Part shown: piece by piece, positions 10,925 to 23,401 of the stretch
Position numbering within the stretch: the first letter of the stretch is position 1
Layout: each line of letters starts with the position of its first letter
Assembly: GCA_961205875.1 (NCBI GenBank)
Contig: OY540812.1
Span: forward strand, 14,198,001-14,262,000
Reading direction: 5' to 3'
Source of the DNA: Sialis fuliginosa
Lineage: Eukaryota > Arthropoda > Insecta > Megaloptera > Sialidae
Length of the DNA stretch: 64,000 nt
Program-made: the position numbers and the translations under genes
The notes under the pieces: model-generated
The model's database searches: none
Told to the model about the DNA's origin: nothing
The model's input: only the letters and a program-made list of their open reading frames with translations

Positions 10925-13900
10925 ATGAAAAAGGTATGTAAAATATTTTTCTATTGTTTATATTTTATACATACTTAGTTACTTAGACAGCAAAAATTTC
11001 AGAACGATTTATATATTAAGACATCTTTTTGAATTAATTTAAAAATGATGTAATGATATAATTCGTAAAGTCTTGCTGTCTGGGCCCTGGGTAGAGAAAT
11101 GATATATTTCTATCACTAATTATCATCTAGGGCTTTTTTGTAATGTAACGCGTGGTGAAACGGCGGCGGCGTTCCGGCACCTTTTTTTCATGCCATAAAA
11201 GAAGCTGCTTTCAATTTTATTTAAATAATATTTGAATATTATTTTCTTTATTCAAAAACTTGACAAGAAGTGAGTTCTGGCACCTTTTTGTTTAAAAAAA
11301 AGGCCTGGCTATATCCATTATATAACCTTCTTATACGTGTATATTATATAGCGTATAATCTATTATTAATTATAAGTAATCATTACTAATCTATAACTAA
11401 ATTCATAAATGCTAGTAATTACATACCTATTAAAATTAGTGAAAATTATGTCATATTTATGTAGTCAATTAAAAATAAGGAGTTTAAAGTGGTGCATATT
11501 TTAATTTTATAAAATATTCGTTTAAAATATGACATTTATTTATATTTTATTGTTATTCGAATATTTTTCACAAATATATAACGTATAAATTCGGTGTATG
11601 CATATTTTTTAAGTTAAAAAAAAAACAGTAAATATGATAGTTTAGCATACCAAATAATATTTGCGCGAATAAAATTGGAGTATAATATATTTTTTCAATA
11701 AAATATTAATTTTTAAACAATGCCGAAATAAATAACACATTAATTTACTATGATAAACTCTTATTTTTATCTAAATTTTTCTGCACACATATATTTGAAA
11801 ACAATATCTACACGGACTCGCGACGTCAAAAGCAGTCGGCTGGTAGTCCGAAAACGTTCGTATTTTAAAACTTTTAGTCGATTCTAACTTTTTAATTGTT
11901 TATTTATATTATTAATATTAAAAATGATAAAAATCTGATTTTCAACTAGTAAATAATCATAAAATTTGTATATTATAATAATTATTTAAATTAATTTATA
12001 TTTCTTTCAGATACTTACTCTGCTAGGCATATTAGCCTCAGTTAGTGCTTTATACCCAGCACCCAACTATGAATCAATTGTTACACCTGCACCAACACCA
12101 GTACAAGTCACAACAGAAGAAATATTTGTCAAAATTATACCAAAACCAACGCGACGTGGTCCAGTAAGAAGTTGGAGTTATGCATTTACGGCACCTGCGT
12201 ACAGTTCAGATACTCAACGAAATCCAACACCAGTTGAAACACATCAAAGAAAAATTGTAGTAAAAGTTCGACGACCAATTGCCAAACCATATCCATCATC
12301 GGGTCAACCAGATACGCCATATTCTGAACCTGCTCAACCATTTGAAGATGTCCATCATGTGCCAGTAAAATTGAAGCCAATTGTAAATTATGAAGTCCAT
12401 CACCCAATAGTTCCAGTTACTTCAAAACCTTATCCGGCTACTTTCAAACCTGCTGTAGATCATCATCCGAGCAAACCTTATCCCGCCTCTTTAGAACCAT
12501 CGAAAACTGTTATAAATTACGAAGTCCATCATCCAAAACCTATTGAACACAGCTTTGCTCCTGTTCAATTCATAAAACCTGCTGAAATACACCAACCAGC
12601 AAGAAGACCATTTCAATCTTTAAGACCTATAATACATTATGAAATTCAACATCCCGCCAATGTTGCTCCTGTTTATAACAATGATATTCGACATAATATA
12701 GTAGAAAAAAAACCTTATCCAGCTACTTATGAACAAATACCAAATAGAACTATAATCAACTATCATTATCAGTCATATCAATCACCATTTTCTACATTAG
12801 GTATCCCATCTTTCGAAAGTTTTAAAATAAGACCTGGTATTGTTTCTCCAGAAAAACCAGAACATCAAATAGAACTAAAACAAGAGCCAATTGATGTCAA
12901 ATTGCCAACTGATGTTTACGGTGTACCTCATATTCAAAAGCCAGCAGAGTTTGTAATTCCATCAAAACCAGCTGATGTTTACGGTGTACCACATATTCAA
13001 AGACCACCGTTATTCGTGGTACCGCCAAAACCAACTGATGTTTATGGTGTACCTCATATTCAAAAGCCAGTGGAGTTCCTAATTCCACCAAAGCCAACCG
13101 ACGTTTATCAAAGACCACCGATATTCGGAATACCGCCTAAGCCAACTGATGTTTACGGTGTACCTCATATTCAAAAGCCAGTGGAGTTCCTAGTTCCATC
13201 AAAGCCAGCTGATGTTTACGGTGCACCACATATTCAAAGACCACCGATATTCGTAGTGCCGCCAAAGCCAACTGATGTTTATGGTGTTCCTCATATTCAA
13301 AAGCCAGTGGAGTTCCTTATTCCACCAAAGCCAACCGACGTTTATCAAAGACCACCGATATTCGGAATACCGCCTAAGCCAACTGATGTTTACGGTGTAC
13401 CTCATATTCAAAAGCCAGTGGAGTTCCTAGTTCCATCAAAGCCAGCTGATGTTTATGGTGTACCTCATATTCAAAAGCCGACAGAGTTCATAATTCCACC
13501 AAAGCCAGTCGATGTTTATGGTGTACCACAGGTTCAAAAGCCAGCAGTATTCGTAGTTCCGCCAAAACCAGCTGAAGTACCACATAAACCAGCACCTACT
13601 ATACCTTCAAAGGAGTACGGAGATCCTCATGTTCAAAAGCCAGTTGTTTTTATAGTACCACCGAAGCCAGTTGAAGTTTATGGTGTACCACATGTTCAAA
13701 AATCAGCAGTATTCGTAATTCCGTCAAAGCCAGCTGAAGTACCACATAAACCAGCACCTACTCTACCTTCAAAGGAGTACGGAGTTCCACATATTCAAAA
13801 ACCAATTGCTTTCGTAGTACCACCAAAGTCGGTTGAAGTTTATGGTGTACCACATGTACAAAGGCCGGTAAGAGTTTTTTGGGGCCAGCCTATTAACGTT

Positions 13901-14080
13901 AATGTAAAACATATAATATCCAAACCTTCAATACAATATGGAATTGCATTTGTTCAAAAACCACATTCTTTTGCTGTCCCTTCAAAACCAGCGGAAGTTT
14001 ATGGTGTACCAAATTTTCAAAAACCCCTATTTAAATATCCACCTAAACCAGCCGAAGTGTATGGAGTTCCATGTGAATAA
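10925..14080 (+). CDS. Secreted proline-rich protein with YGVPH repeats
   Basis: Two exons, 10925-10933 (only Met-Lys-Lys) and 12011-14080; a 1,077-bp phase-0 intron with gtatgt and tttctttcag borders separates them. The product has 692 residues. Residues 1-16 (MKKILTLLGILASVSA) are a clear signal peptide. Residues 17 to about 300 are rich in Pro, Tyr and His, with NYEVHHP-like words. From about residue 302 to the end run some 18 units of the type DVYGVPHIQKPxEFxxPPKP, 16-22 residues each. These include short DVYQRPPIF variants and a later KEYG/EVPHKPAP variant. There are almost no cysteines. Such composition suggests an extracellular structural protein (cuticle, eggshell, silk or saliva). 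YGxP words recall resilin-like and cuticular proteins, but no chitin-binding R&R domain is seen, so the function is unknown. The tiny first exon coding for the signal-peptide start is common in insect cuticle genes. Confidence 0.9.
10934..12010 (+). other. Intron 1 of the proline-rich gene
   Basis: AT-rich, with a GC-rich pocket at about 11080-11310 containing CTGGGCCCTGG, ACGGCGGCGGCG and two copies of TTCYGGCACCTTTTT. The two copies hint at a fragment of a transposable element, but no terminal repeats could be matched. Confidence 0.5.
12908..14070 (+). repeat. Coding tandem repeat with 237-bp and 162-bp higher-order periods
   Basis: The basic unit is 63 bp (21 residues). A four-unit block (21+16+21+21 residues, 237 bp) is repeated almost exactly: positions about 13029-13265 recur at 13266-13502. 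Further on, a 162-bp block containing GAAGTACCACATAAACCAGC recurs at 13571 and 13733. All length changes are multiples of three, so the frame is kept. This indicates unequal crossing-over under coding constraint. Confidence 0.9.
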
Positions 14081-14103
14081 GGACTGCCCAATTTGCTACT
14101 CCA

Positions 14104-14109
14104 AATAAA
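14104..14109 (+). promoter_or_regulatory. Poly(A) signal AATAAA
   Basis: AATAAA begins 24 bp after the TAA stop of the proline-rich gene. Other AATAAA words follow near 14304, 14447 and 14604, so longer 3' ends are possible. Confidence 0.4.
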
Positions 14110-15295
14110 AAAAATTATTTTAAGTTTCATAAAGTAACTAATCATTCAGAGGCATCTAAAATTGATTTCCATGATGTGGACTATCGTATATTTATATTTA
14201 AATCAATTTTACTGTTAAAATCAATTTAACGTTATGCATATTATATGTTATTTTATTTTCCATGTTATCTTGTCTATCGATATTTTGTATTTATTTATTG
14301 TTTAATAAAAAAAACTATAAATTACTTCATGGTTTTATTACAGATATTTTATTTTATATTTATAGGTACGAGTACATACATAAAGTCTTTAGCTATGTTC
14401 GTATTTGTTTACAGGTCTAGTTCTAAATGCTATAAAATATTTCTAAAATAAAAATGAATAACTATTATAAGTATTCGTAAATGGCACTTAAAATTTATAT
14501 GTTGCCATTTTTTTTACATACACTTTTTGTAACAATACTTTGAATTATTTTTGTAAATTTCCAATTTCACTGTTACATTTTAAATAATTATTTTCTATCA
14601 TCAAATAATAAAACATAAAAGATTTTTAAAAAACATTCATATTAGTTTACTTAAAATACAATATTCTTTTTAAACTACACATTTTCTCTCTGGTCATTGT
14701 CATTAGTCTATTGATACTAATAAACAAATCCTTATCTGCCCCCAAGTATTTACCACCTAACGCACTCCACGTACATACATAGATACATACATACATACAT
14801 ACATACGTATATTATATTTTTAAAAGTTGGGCAAACGTCCAGTATAAAATTTAAGAAAAACATGTTTTAGACAACAGTCACCTTCTTACTTATACAATGA
14901 TACGCTGTATGGACTATTAATGTACAAATTTTCAAAGTATATATGCTCCTGATTTTTTATTTAAAAGTGGATAAATGATACTGAAGTTAAATATTTGTTC
15001 AAATAATTTATCACATGTTAAATCTATTTAATACTATCGTTGCTATAATTATAAATATGCTACTGACCTACAATTTAAAATAAAACAAGTGTTAAGTGAT
15101 TCGCATAAAAATATGTATATTGATCTTAATACAATACATAAATGTGTATAGTTAATGTTATGAATGTTATGAATATGGCGACGATATTGAAATAATTTGT
15201 TTATCTACACTCGAAACAACATTTATTTGTTTGTGTCAAGAATAAGTGTTTGTGCGTGAATATTTCTCCAACAATAAAGACATTTTATCGCAACA
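14110..15295. other. Intergenic AT-rich spacer
   Basis: Holds the likely 3' UTR of the upstream gene and the 5' region of the transporter gene. The frame at 14245-14451 is low complexity and not supported. A (ATAC)n microsatellite lies at 14772-14806. No clear TATA box for the transporter was found. Confidence 0.5.
14772..14806. repeat. (ATAC)n microsatellite
   Basis: About eight ATAC/TACA units with one interruption (TAGATAC). Confidence 0.9.
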
Positions 15296-18225
15296 ATGCA
15301 AGGCAATTCAATAAGCAAACAGTGGGCGCAATATTTGGCAGCTGCAACAGGTACTTATTTTATTTATAGAACAACTCGACTCTTTTCGATTTTTTTTCAT
15401 ATCATTTACATTTTTTAAATTCCGATTCATTTTATTTCAATCGGAAAATGCTTAGGCATTTTAATCATAGTTACTCAATTTACAAAATATTGGGGTAAAA
15501 TTTAAATGTAATGTATTTAAAATTATCGTAAGAATCAAAACAGTATTTGTTCAAATTTCCTATTATTTACTAAAAATTCATGAGGTATACTTATGTATTT
15601 ATTTTAACACATATAATAATTTAAATCCTTTTTAAAATTAATTTTGATAAAAATTTTATTCCGTATTTATTATCAGTTTAAAATGACATCTAAATTATTT
15701 GTAGACAAAATATTTTTTTAACATGTGATAAAATGATGATCTTATGTAATCAGTATTTCAAAATGGTAAACAAATAATCAAAAACGAAAAAATAGTGTTT
15801 AAAATGCTAATATTATAGAAAAATATTATTATATTCAAAGTTGTGGTAGAAATAATGGTAAAAAAATAAATAATAAAACTATTAGTTAAAGACTGAAATG
15901 TTTTTGCAAATTGAAATATTATTTATTTTATACAAAATTATAGCAAACAGAAAATGTTTTAATATTTTTTTGTAAAATTTGGGGGTTAACATTTTTTTAT
16001 ATTTTATCTCCGTAGTTCCCACATAGTTATTTGGCACTAACAATAAGTATGCAAAAAATAAAATAAAAATAGCTCTATAGAAAAAATTGGGACTAAAATC
16101 TAAAAAAACAGTTTTTGAAGCCTAAACAAATCACAGCAAGCGCTCATACAAAGTTTACAATAATAGATACCTAACCCCAATAAAATGATTAAAAATTCAA
16201 TCTATGAAATGTTTTGCAAATATTTAAATTCTTTTTTGCTTGCTTAATAATCTATTGGATAATTAATAAAAAGAAAAATGTATTGAAAAGTATATGTACG
16301 ACATTTTTGACCATAAAAATTACACAGCTTTGAATTTTGTCCTTACTTTTTAATAATAATGTGTACTTTAATTGAATACATAAGTTTTGTGCTTTTATGT
16401 ACATATCGAATAATTCTGTGGGAAAAAGTCGGAGATCAAATCTTAAAAAAAATGTTTCAATGCTGAAACTTGCTTTCGAACATCATCAGATTTTTTGTAA
16501 AAAAAATTATAACCACGTACACCTTAAAATATATTAAACAATTTGTTTGTTTAAAATCTTATAAATTTACTCGAAATTACTGGAAATCTTTTATATAAAT
16601 ATTTAATATTTATTTATGTACGGCCATTTTTATCATATTAGAGATCTTTGAATATTGTCCATTTTTTTATCTAGAAATATTTTGATCTTTTAATTAGTTT
16701 GGTGAATATATAGTATACAATTAAAATTATATATTTACTAAGAAATTTGTGACATTTTATATTGTTTCAAAATAATTATTTATTTAATTGACGTTATATA
16801 TATCTATAACGCTTTATATAATTAGAATAAAAATAAAATTACGTGTCGTGATTAATTTTTAATAAATACTTGTGTTATCCTGTAGCTTCCATGACCCTCA
16901 TGTGCTATGGAATTCACTACGGATGGCCGTCTCCATTCTTACCTAGACTTCTGGCCGAAGACTCACCAATTCCAATGACAAGTGCTGAAGGAGGATGGGT
17001 GTCGTCCATGCCTCTTTACGGTGCAATCATCGGAGCCCCCCTCTGTGCTTTGACCGTAGATATAATTGGAAGAAGAATGATAATCCTCTTAATATCTTTA
17101 CCTTACGTCATATCTTGGATAATGGTTGGGTTCACAAATTCCGTAATTGTCGTATGTCTTGCTAGATTTATAGGAGGTATAAGTGCAGGGGCTTCTTTCA
17201 CTGTGGTCCCGATGTATATAGGAGAAATAGCTGAACCATCTATACGTGGGTCTCTTGCAACTAGTATATCTTTACAGTGGAATTTAGGTATTCTTCTTGT
17301 GTATTGCATAGGTCCTTATGTTGGAATTCCTATAATGTCATTAATTGGAGCAGTTTTCCCAATTGCACTTTTTGTTTTGTTTTACTTTATGCCCGAATCT
17401 CCATACTTCCTCTTACTTAAATCAAAAACATCCGAAGCAGAAGATAGTTTAAAATTTCTGCGCCGTACTAATGACGTAAAAAGTGAATTATTAGATATTC
17501 AAAATAGCGTCGTAGAACAGAAATCTAAATCAGGTAAAATTAAAGAAATGTTCGTCAACAGATGTAATAGAACAGGTTTATTGATTATGGTAGGATTAAC
17601 AATAGCTCAAGAGTTTAGTGGAAGAGCTGCATTCTCTTTTTACAGTCAAATTATTTTCGAAGAAGCCGATGGACACATCTCTTCTAGTACTAGTTCGATA
17701 ATGTACGCATTGACGCAATTAATTGTATCATTAATTGCTTCATTTTTAGTTGACCGTTGGGGAAGACGCCCGCTTTTAATATTATCGTGTATTGGGTCTG
17801 CATTTTCTTTAGGTCTAGAAGGTACATTCTACTACCTTCAAGACCTGAATTATGATATGACTCATTTCACATGGGTACCTTTAGCAGGTTTATTAGCTTA
17901 CAATGTTCTATTCAGTATCGGTTTGGGTGTTATTCCTTTAATTATTGGAGCTGAAATATTCTCAACAAGCGTCAAGTCAAAGAGCTTGTGTTTAGTTGAT
18001 TTGTTTGCAGCATTGACATCTGCAATGACTGCTAAATCATTTCAAGTTATATCTGATTCGTTTGGAATCGCTGTACCATTTTGGGCTTTCACAATATCAT
18101 GTATAATATCATTAGTTTTGATATATTTTGGAGTACCTGAAACAAAAGGAAAGAGTCTAGATGATATTCAATTACAATTAAGTGGAAAATCATCAAAGAG
18201 CAGTAATATTCCAGATGCATCATGA
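15296..18225 (+). CDS. MFS sugar transporter, Tret1-like
   Basis: Exons 15296-15350 and 16886-18225, joined in phase 1 across a 1,535-bp GT-AG intron (gtactt, cctgtag); 464 residues. The product is a 12-helix major facilitator of the sugar-porter family, with a short cytoplasmic N-terminus of about 15 residues. Visible signatures: D-x2-GRR after helix 2 (DIIGRR, about residues 77-82), RFIGGISAG in helix 4, PESPYFLL before the central loop, DRWGRRP between helices 8 and 9, and PETKGKSLDDIQ after helix 12. The central loop is about 60 residues. Closest in style are insect facilitated trehalose/glucose transporters (Tret1 and relatives) at the plasma membrane; the real substrate cannot be told from the sequence. 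The ATG chosen is the only one giving a normal N-terminus (MQGNSISKQWAQYL) before helix 1. Nothing is missing or truncated. Confidence 0.93.
15351..16885 (+). other. Intron 1 of the transporter gene
   Basis: Plain AT-rich intron. A segment at 16430-16500 containing GAACATCATCAGATTTTTT resembles parts of dispersed insect repeats but has no definable ends. Confidence 0.5.
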
Positions 18226-18654
18226 TATATAGACTATTTAGCACATATTTAAATTACTTTATTTTTTTGAGAACGTTAGATATTTAAAATTAAAGTGAAA
18301 ATATTGTATATTAATATTCCATACGACGTTTCAATAATTAATTAATTAGTAACCAGTAACTAAATAATTGTAAGTAGATTATTCAATTGTATAAAATATA
18401 AGTGAATATAATTAATATAATAGCGTAAACTATTCATTTTCTATTTAGGTGAATAGTGACTACATATACTTTTTGTGAAAATTAAATAGATACGCTAATG
18501 AGATTGAGAACATATCTACGATTGCAATATGTTAGTGAAATATTATCTAAATAATATTTAAATATTATTTATATTTTTAATCGACTCAGACCTGTTCTAA
18601 GGCATAGCAAGGTACACAAAATTATTTAATTGCAGTAAATGTATGATTTTCTTA

Positions 18655-19032
18655 GGGCGTTTTTCCACACACCGGCAAAACCGGTAACGGTGACGGCGTC
18701 GGTTGCAATGTAATCAAATCAGAGCTTTTCCACGTAGACCAGCCCGGCTAATTTGCCGATGACTACACCGGCACCGTCAAATGCTGCCGGTGTTGAACTT
18801 TCAGTCAACATAGGATGTCCCCAATACTGCTTTTTTTATATTTGTGATTTATATACTTCCTTCTGAGGTATAATAACCCAAGAAGGTAACGCTTATTGAA
18901 CAGTGCAGACATGTTTCTATCACCACAGATAGAACTCAACTGCACCGGCACTAAGAATATCGGTGTGTGAAAAAAGAGCCATGGCCGGTGCCGGTGCCTT
19001 TACCGATTTTGCCGGTGTGTGGAAAAACGACC
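18655..19032. mobile_element. GC-rich MITE with CCACACACCGGCAAAA ends
   Basis: The left end reads GGGCGTTTTTCCACACACC, then GGCAAAACCGGTAACGG. The right end, inverted, reads GGTCGTTTTTCCACACACC, then GGCAAAATCGGTAAAGG. The 378-bp element is much GC-richer than its surroundings and full of CCGG and CCGGTG words. No open frame. Flanking sequence (TTCTTA / CTTCTTTC) gives no clear duplication. Confidence 0.75.
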
Positions 19033-20186
19033 TTCTTTCAATAAAGATAAAACAAAATAAATATCAATTAGCCTTGGACCGGCCTTGAATGAATTTTATA
19101 ATTTTTTAAAATTTTATTAAATAACATTATTTCTTCCATGCTATTTGCTATTTATAGTTTTTATTAAATGATTCTTTGTTTGTTTGTTTTTTTATGTATG
19201 TTTATATCTATTAAGTTTTCATACAATTTGTTATAATGTTTTTATATGATTGTAACTTGTGAGCATTTTTAATATATATTTTTAAATATATGCTGTTTTA
19301 TTTATTCTTCTTCTAGATTCATTTTTATATCTTATTGCAATACTATTCTTTATAATACAGAATGTTCATAAACAAAGAAACACTTAAAAAGTCTAATTTA
19401 CCAAACTTTTTTTCAAATGAAACATCCTATATATTATTTATCTTCTTAAAGTATATATCTTTAAATTCTCTACAACTTTTGTACAATATATATATATTAT
19501 ACATATACCTGCTTCCTATCCTTTGGACAGTAGTGTCTCCATACAATTTTTCTCATTCACACATTTCATTAATAGCAATATTAAATAGAAGATAGATCTT
19601 CAATATGCAAATATATTATTCACTAATTGTAAGAGCTACACTTGACATACTTAATAATTGTAAATACATTATCAAATATAATTGATCATATGAAAAATAT
19701 TCAGTTATGTAACAGCAAGAGTTTGTTAGTATTATTAAGGTTTTATGGTAATTAAGACAATTTCATTAAGGCCAATTACACAGGACGATATACTGGGCAA
19801 TTTGGCTAGACACAGTTAGATCAAATCTATGTAGGTACTTTAACCATTCGAACATTAAAAAAAGCGTACTTAAAAAAATTATTAACTGCGTTTCGAAAAA
19901 AATATTCTCTCGTTTTATTATTATTATTCTCTCCTTTTAATTGACTTCTAGTTATAAATATCATTATTAATCAATAAAAATATTACTACATATGTACAAT
20001 ATATATATATATATTATTCTAATTAATTGATATGTAGTAAGTTGTACATTAATTGATTAAAATACATGTATTGAAACGATTGTTTTTCTATAAATATTTA
20101 AATTGTCTCATTTAACGTCTTTCTTTAACACATAAATCATAGATACTTATGTTTACCTATAACTACTGTTATTTATGAAAAAAATA
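19033..20186. other. AT-rich spacer
   Basis: No gene or element recognised. The frame at 19362-19595 is an AT-rich artefact. Several TATATA runs occur (19486-19505, 19998-20012). Confidence 0.5.
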
Positions 20187-20665
20187 GGTTGTATACCGAA
20201 ACAAGGCTTTTGTCGGTCTCGAAACTGAGATGAGATTGACTTTAATTTAGATAAGACAAGACTGCTGAGAAGATACCACTTGAATTTTGTCAAGACAAGA
20301 CCAATTTTTTACGAGACGAAACCGAGACAATACCAACCCTATTTATAAATCTCCTCGAAAGTCATGGTTTTAAAGAGTTTTCAGTAATTAGTAAAAAAAA
20401 AGTTCTTAATTCATATATGAAATATATTTTATAATATAATTTAATAATAAAAGTTTTATATCAATAAATGGAAAAACATAAAACGACCTTTTTACCTCGG
20501 TAAAGACCAAGATAAGGCTTAATTTTTTGCGAGGCGAGACCGAGACAAGATTGTATCAATTTTCACGAGACGTGATCAAAATAAAACTGTTAATTGTAAA
20601 ATTCGAGACCGAAATGAGACCAGTTCCAAAAACCAAAACGAAGTCTCATCTCGTGTGGCAGCCCC
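20187..20665. repeat. GAGAC-rich dispersed repeat
   Basis: Words such as GAGACGAAACCGAGACAA, GCGAGGCGAGACCGAGACAA and GAGATGAGACC recur irregularly across about 480 bp and stand out from the AT-rich flanks. Related stretches lie at 34600-34680 and 36925-37045. No terminal repeats found; origin unknown. Confidence 0.5.
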
Positions 20666-20708
20666 AGTAAAAAATAAATAAGACATCATTAAAACATCGC
20701 TTCTCTTA

Positions 20709-20965
20709 TGTCCGGTATTATAAACGAGCTAACAAAATTTGCTAGCTTTGCAAACACTTCAAATAGGGTATTAATTACCTATGTGATATTATCTATCTAT
20801 AACACAGTTGGCGACTTTGACCGTATAAAATAATTTTCATAATATCACCACTGTTTTAATACCGTTGGTGTTTACTTACCACGTGTACGCGAAACTTGGG
20901 AAACACTACACGAAACTTCAAGATAACTGTCAGATAGGTTGTTAGCTCGTTTTTAATACCGAACA
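20709..20965. mobile_element. PIF/Harbinger-like MITE with TTA duplication
   Basis: Ends TGTCCGGTATTATAAACGAG and, inverted, TGTTCGGTATTAAAAACGAG; flanked by TTA on both sides (20706-20708, 20966-20968). A 3-bp TWA duplication is the PIF/Harbinger pattern. The 257-bp body has no frame and contains a segment shared, in the other orientation, with the copy at 49264. Confidence 0.75.
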
Positions 20966-22015
20966 TTAAAATTGCATGTGGTTATTAACGTTCTAAAATA
21001 ATATGATAAATTATAAATATTGCAAAAATTCATTTAATAACAAAACGAATTTATTCGCTAGTACAGTACAATAGTTCCGCCAAAACATATAAGGATCGGG
21101 ATCTAATAATAACTCTCCGGCGCGAATAAGATCGTAGGTATTGAAGCTCACATGCAAAAAGTCTCATGTATCTTTAAATTTCATACGACAGATAAAAATA
21201 CCATCACGATCCCACTCTCAAAAAATACATATACCTATCTAGTAGCAAAAAATTCTAATTGTAAAATTACCATTCGTTATCAGAAACATCGTTAGTTTAG
21301 ATTAAAATTCTTGGAAGAATACGCTTTACACTTTACACTGAAAAAACTAATTAAAATGTGTCATTTGATTACTGTATATAAGCATTGTCTTCTAATAAGT
21401 ACACATAAAATAATAAAGCTTAAATTCATAGCACTCATTGTCATAAGTTAAATGATGTAATCTTAAGCTGTCTGAAAATGTTTGCTATTCAAAACTTCGT
21501 ATTTACTTATTTTATAAAGTATTTTTTATTGGGGTGAACTAAAAACTCTAGCTTAAAAATAAATGTGTGCTTGTTCTTGTTACGATAGTTTAATAGGTCA
21601 TTCCACCCTTCACCGTTACAAAAAGTGATACTATATATAAAGCTACATACTAATGTCGTAAAATTTAGTAAAATAGAATATAGAATATAATAGAATATAG
21701 GTTTAATATCAGCGATGAAGTTTGCATTTACCACACTTCACCCTTATCTTTTTTGTGAAATATACGTGAATATAACAAATGTAATAATTGAAGTTTGTAA
21801 TATAAATTGGTGCTGTACAAATTCATAATTATAATTATAAGTTTCTTCGAAATACGTTATAATTAGTAAACTTATTTATGATTTATTGCAAATTTAAATC
21901 TATTTTTACTTTTTATTGTTTAACTAAAGATATACACCTTAACCAAAATCAAACGTATGTCGAGTGACATTGTTTTATTGTGGTTAAGGTGTACATTTTT
22001 AGTTTAAGTGATTAA

Positions 22016-22354
22016 TGCCCGGTATTATAAAGAATTTGCTTGGTTGTAAATGCAAATTAGCTTCCAGCTAACGCTATCAGCAAGGTGTTAAATAAAAATG
22101 ACAACACACTCACAGACGTAATGAAATCGTACATATCATAACCTTGACGCATGCACGATAAGTCAAAATCAGCGACTTAAAATAAGTGCTGCCAAGTATA
22201 CGTCATAAAATGTATAACATTTACATTATCATACATTTATTACCACTACTTTAAAATATCGAGCAATTTCATAACAATTTGACACCTAGCAGATAGCGTT
22301 AGCTGGAAGCTAATTTTCATTTGCACTCAAGCAAATTATTTATAATACCGGGCA
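22016..22354. mobile_element. PIF/Harbinger-like palindromic MITE with TAA duplication
   Basis: Ends TGCCCGGTATTATAAA on both strands, with arms of about 70 bp including TTAGCTTCCAGCTAACGCTA. TAA flanks both sides (22013-22015, 22355-22357). Same terminal family as 20709-20965, but with a different interior; 339 bp, non-coding. Confidence 0.8.
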
Positions 22355-22478
22355 TAAGAAACCACAGTTTCTCTGTTTTTCCAGTAGCTATTTATTTATA
22401 TTTATGTAGGTACTCATAGGTACTTTGGAAAGATTGGACGCCTCTGCATGGAATTGAAATTAAAAACAATGAAATATC

Positions 22479-23004
22479 CCAAGGTATATAAAGACAAGGT
22501 AGTCTCAACAATTCCTTGACCAATCAGTGTTGGCGCGGGAATTGACGTCACCTGGGGGATCTATTCAAATGTCATAAATTTTTAATAGAATATTAATTAC
22601 AAAAAATTCCTTTATTTATTCTTGTTTTCGTATTTTTTGATATTTTAACAACGCATACAATCAAATAAGTACAAATTTGACATTGTAAAATCATAAAAAA
22701 GCTGTCAAAGACAATTTGGTCAATTCGGGAAGCATCATTTTTACTATTCTTAAGTTGGCAATACGTTATATGATTCTGAGAGCTCTTTATGATTTTGCTA
22801 TGTCGAATTTGTACTTATTTGATTGTATGTGTTGTTAAAATATCAAAAAATACGAAAACATGAATAAATAAAGGAATTTTTTGTAATTAATATTCTATTA
22901 AAAATTTATGACATTTGAATAGATCCCCCAGGTGACGTCAATTCCCGCGCCAACGCTGATTGGTCAAGGAGCTCTTGAGACTACCTTGTCTTTATATACC
23001 TTGG
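22479..23004. mobile_element. 526-bp palindromic element, CCAAGGTATATAAAG ends
   Basis: Nearly the whole element is an inverted repeat of two arms of about 240 bp around a short loop (about 22735-22775). It is bounded by CCAAGGTATATAAAG and its complement, and by AAATATC on both sides (22472-22478, 23005-23011), a 7- or 8-bp target duplication. Arms include TTGACGTCACC and GGCGCGGGAATTGACGTC, so two CRE-like GACGTCA words face outward. No protein frame. A half copy is at 8999-9240. Confidence 0.8.
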
Positions 23005-23401
23005 AAATATCCTAAAAAAAAATAATTTGTCGAAAATTAGAAACAAAGAACAAAAACATATTTTATGGGTATAATAAAACTTATGAGTTTTACAAAAAAT
23101 ATATTTTAAATATAACATATAAACAACAAAAATACTAAACAATTTCAAAAACATCAATATTTACTAACTATTCGACCGAAATGAGTCATTTCGCAATCGG
23201 CTATAATAATAATATGTGTCTGTACAATGGTTTGTGTGGGTTATTGTATACATATGTATATTATATATACGTATATGCACGCATATATGAGAATGTAGCA
23301 TTAATATAACAATAACAATAATAAATTAGCAAGCAAAGTATTCTATGATTATTATTGTGCAGTAGTGGTTCGTTTACATATTATCTACTATAGTAGATTA
23401 T

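Noticed and set aside
12897-13411. Antisense frames over the proline-rich repeats
   Set aside because: They arise because the 63-bp coding repeat keeps the reverse strand open; the sense strand has a signal peptide, splice sites and a TATA box.
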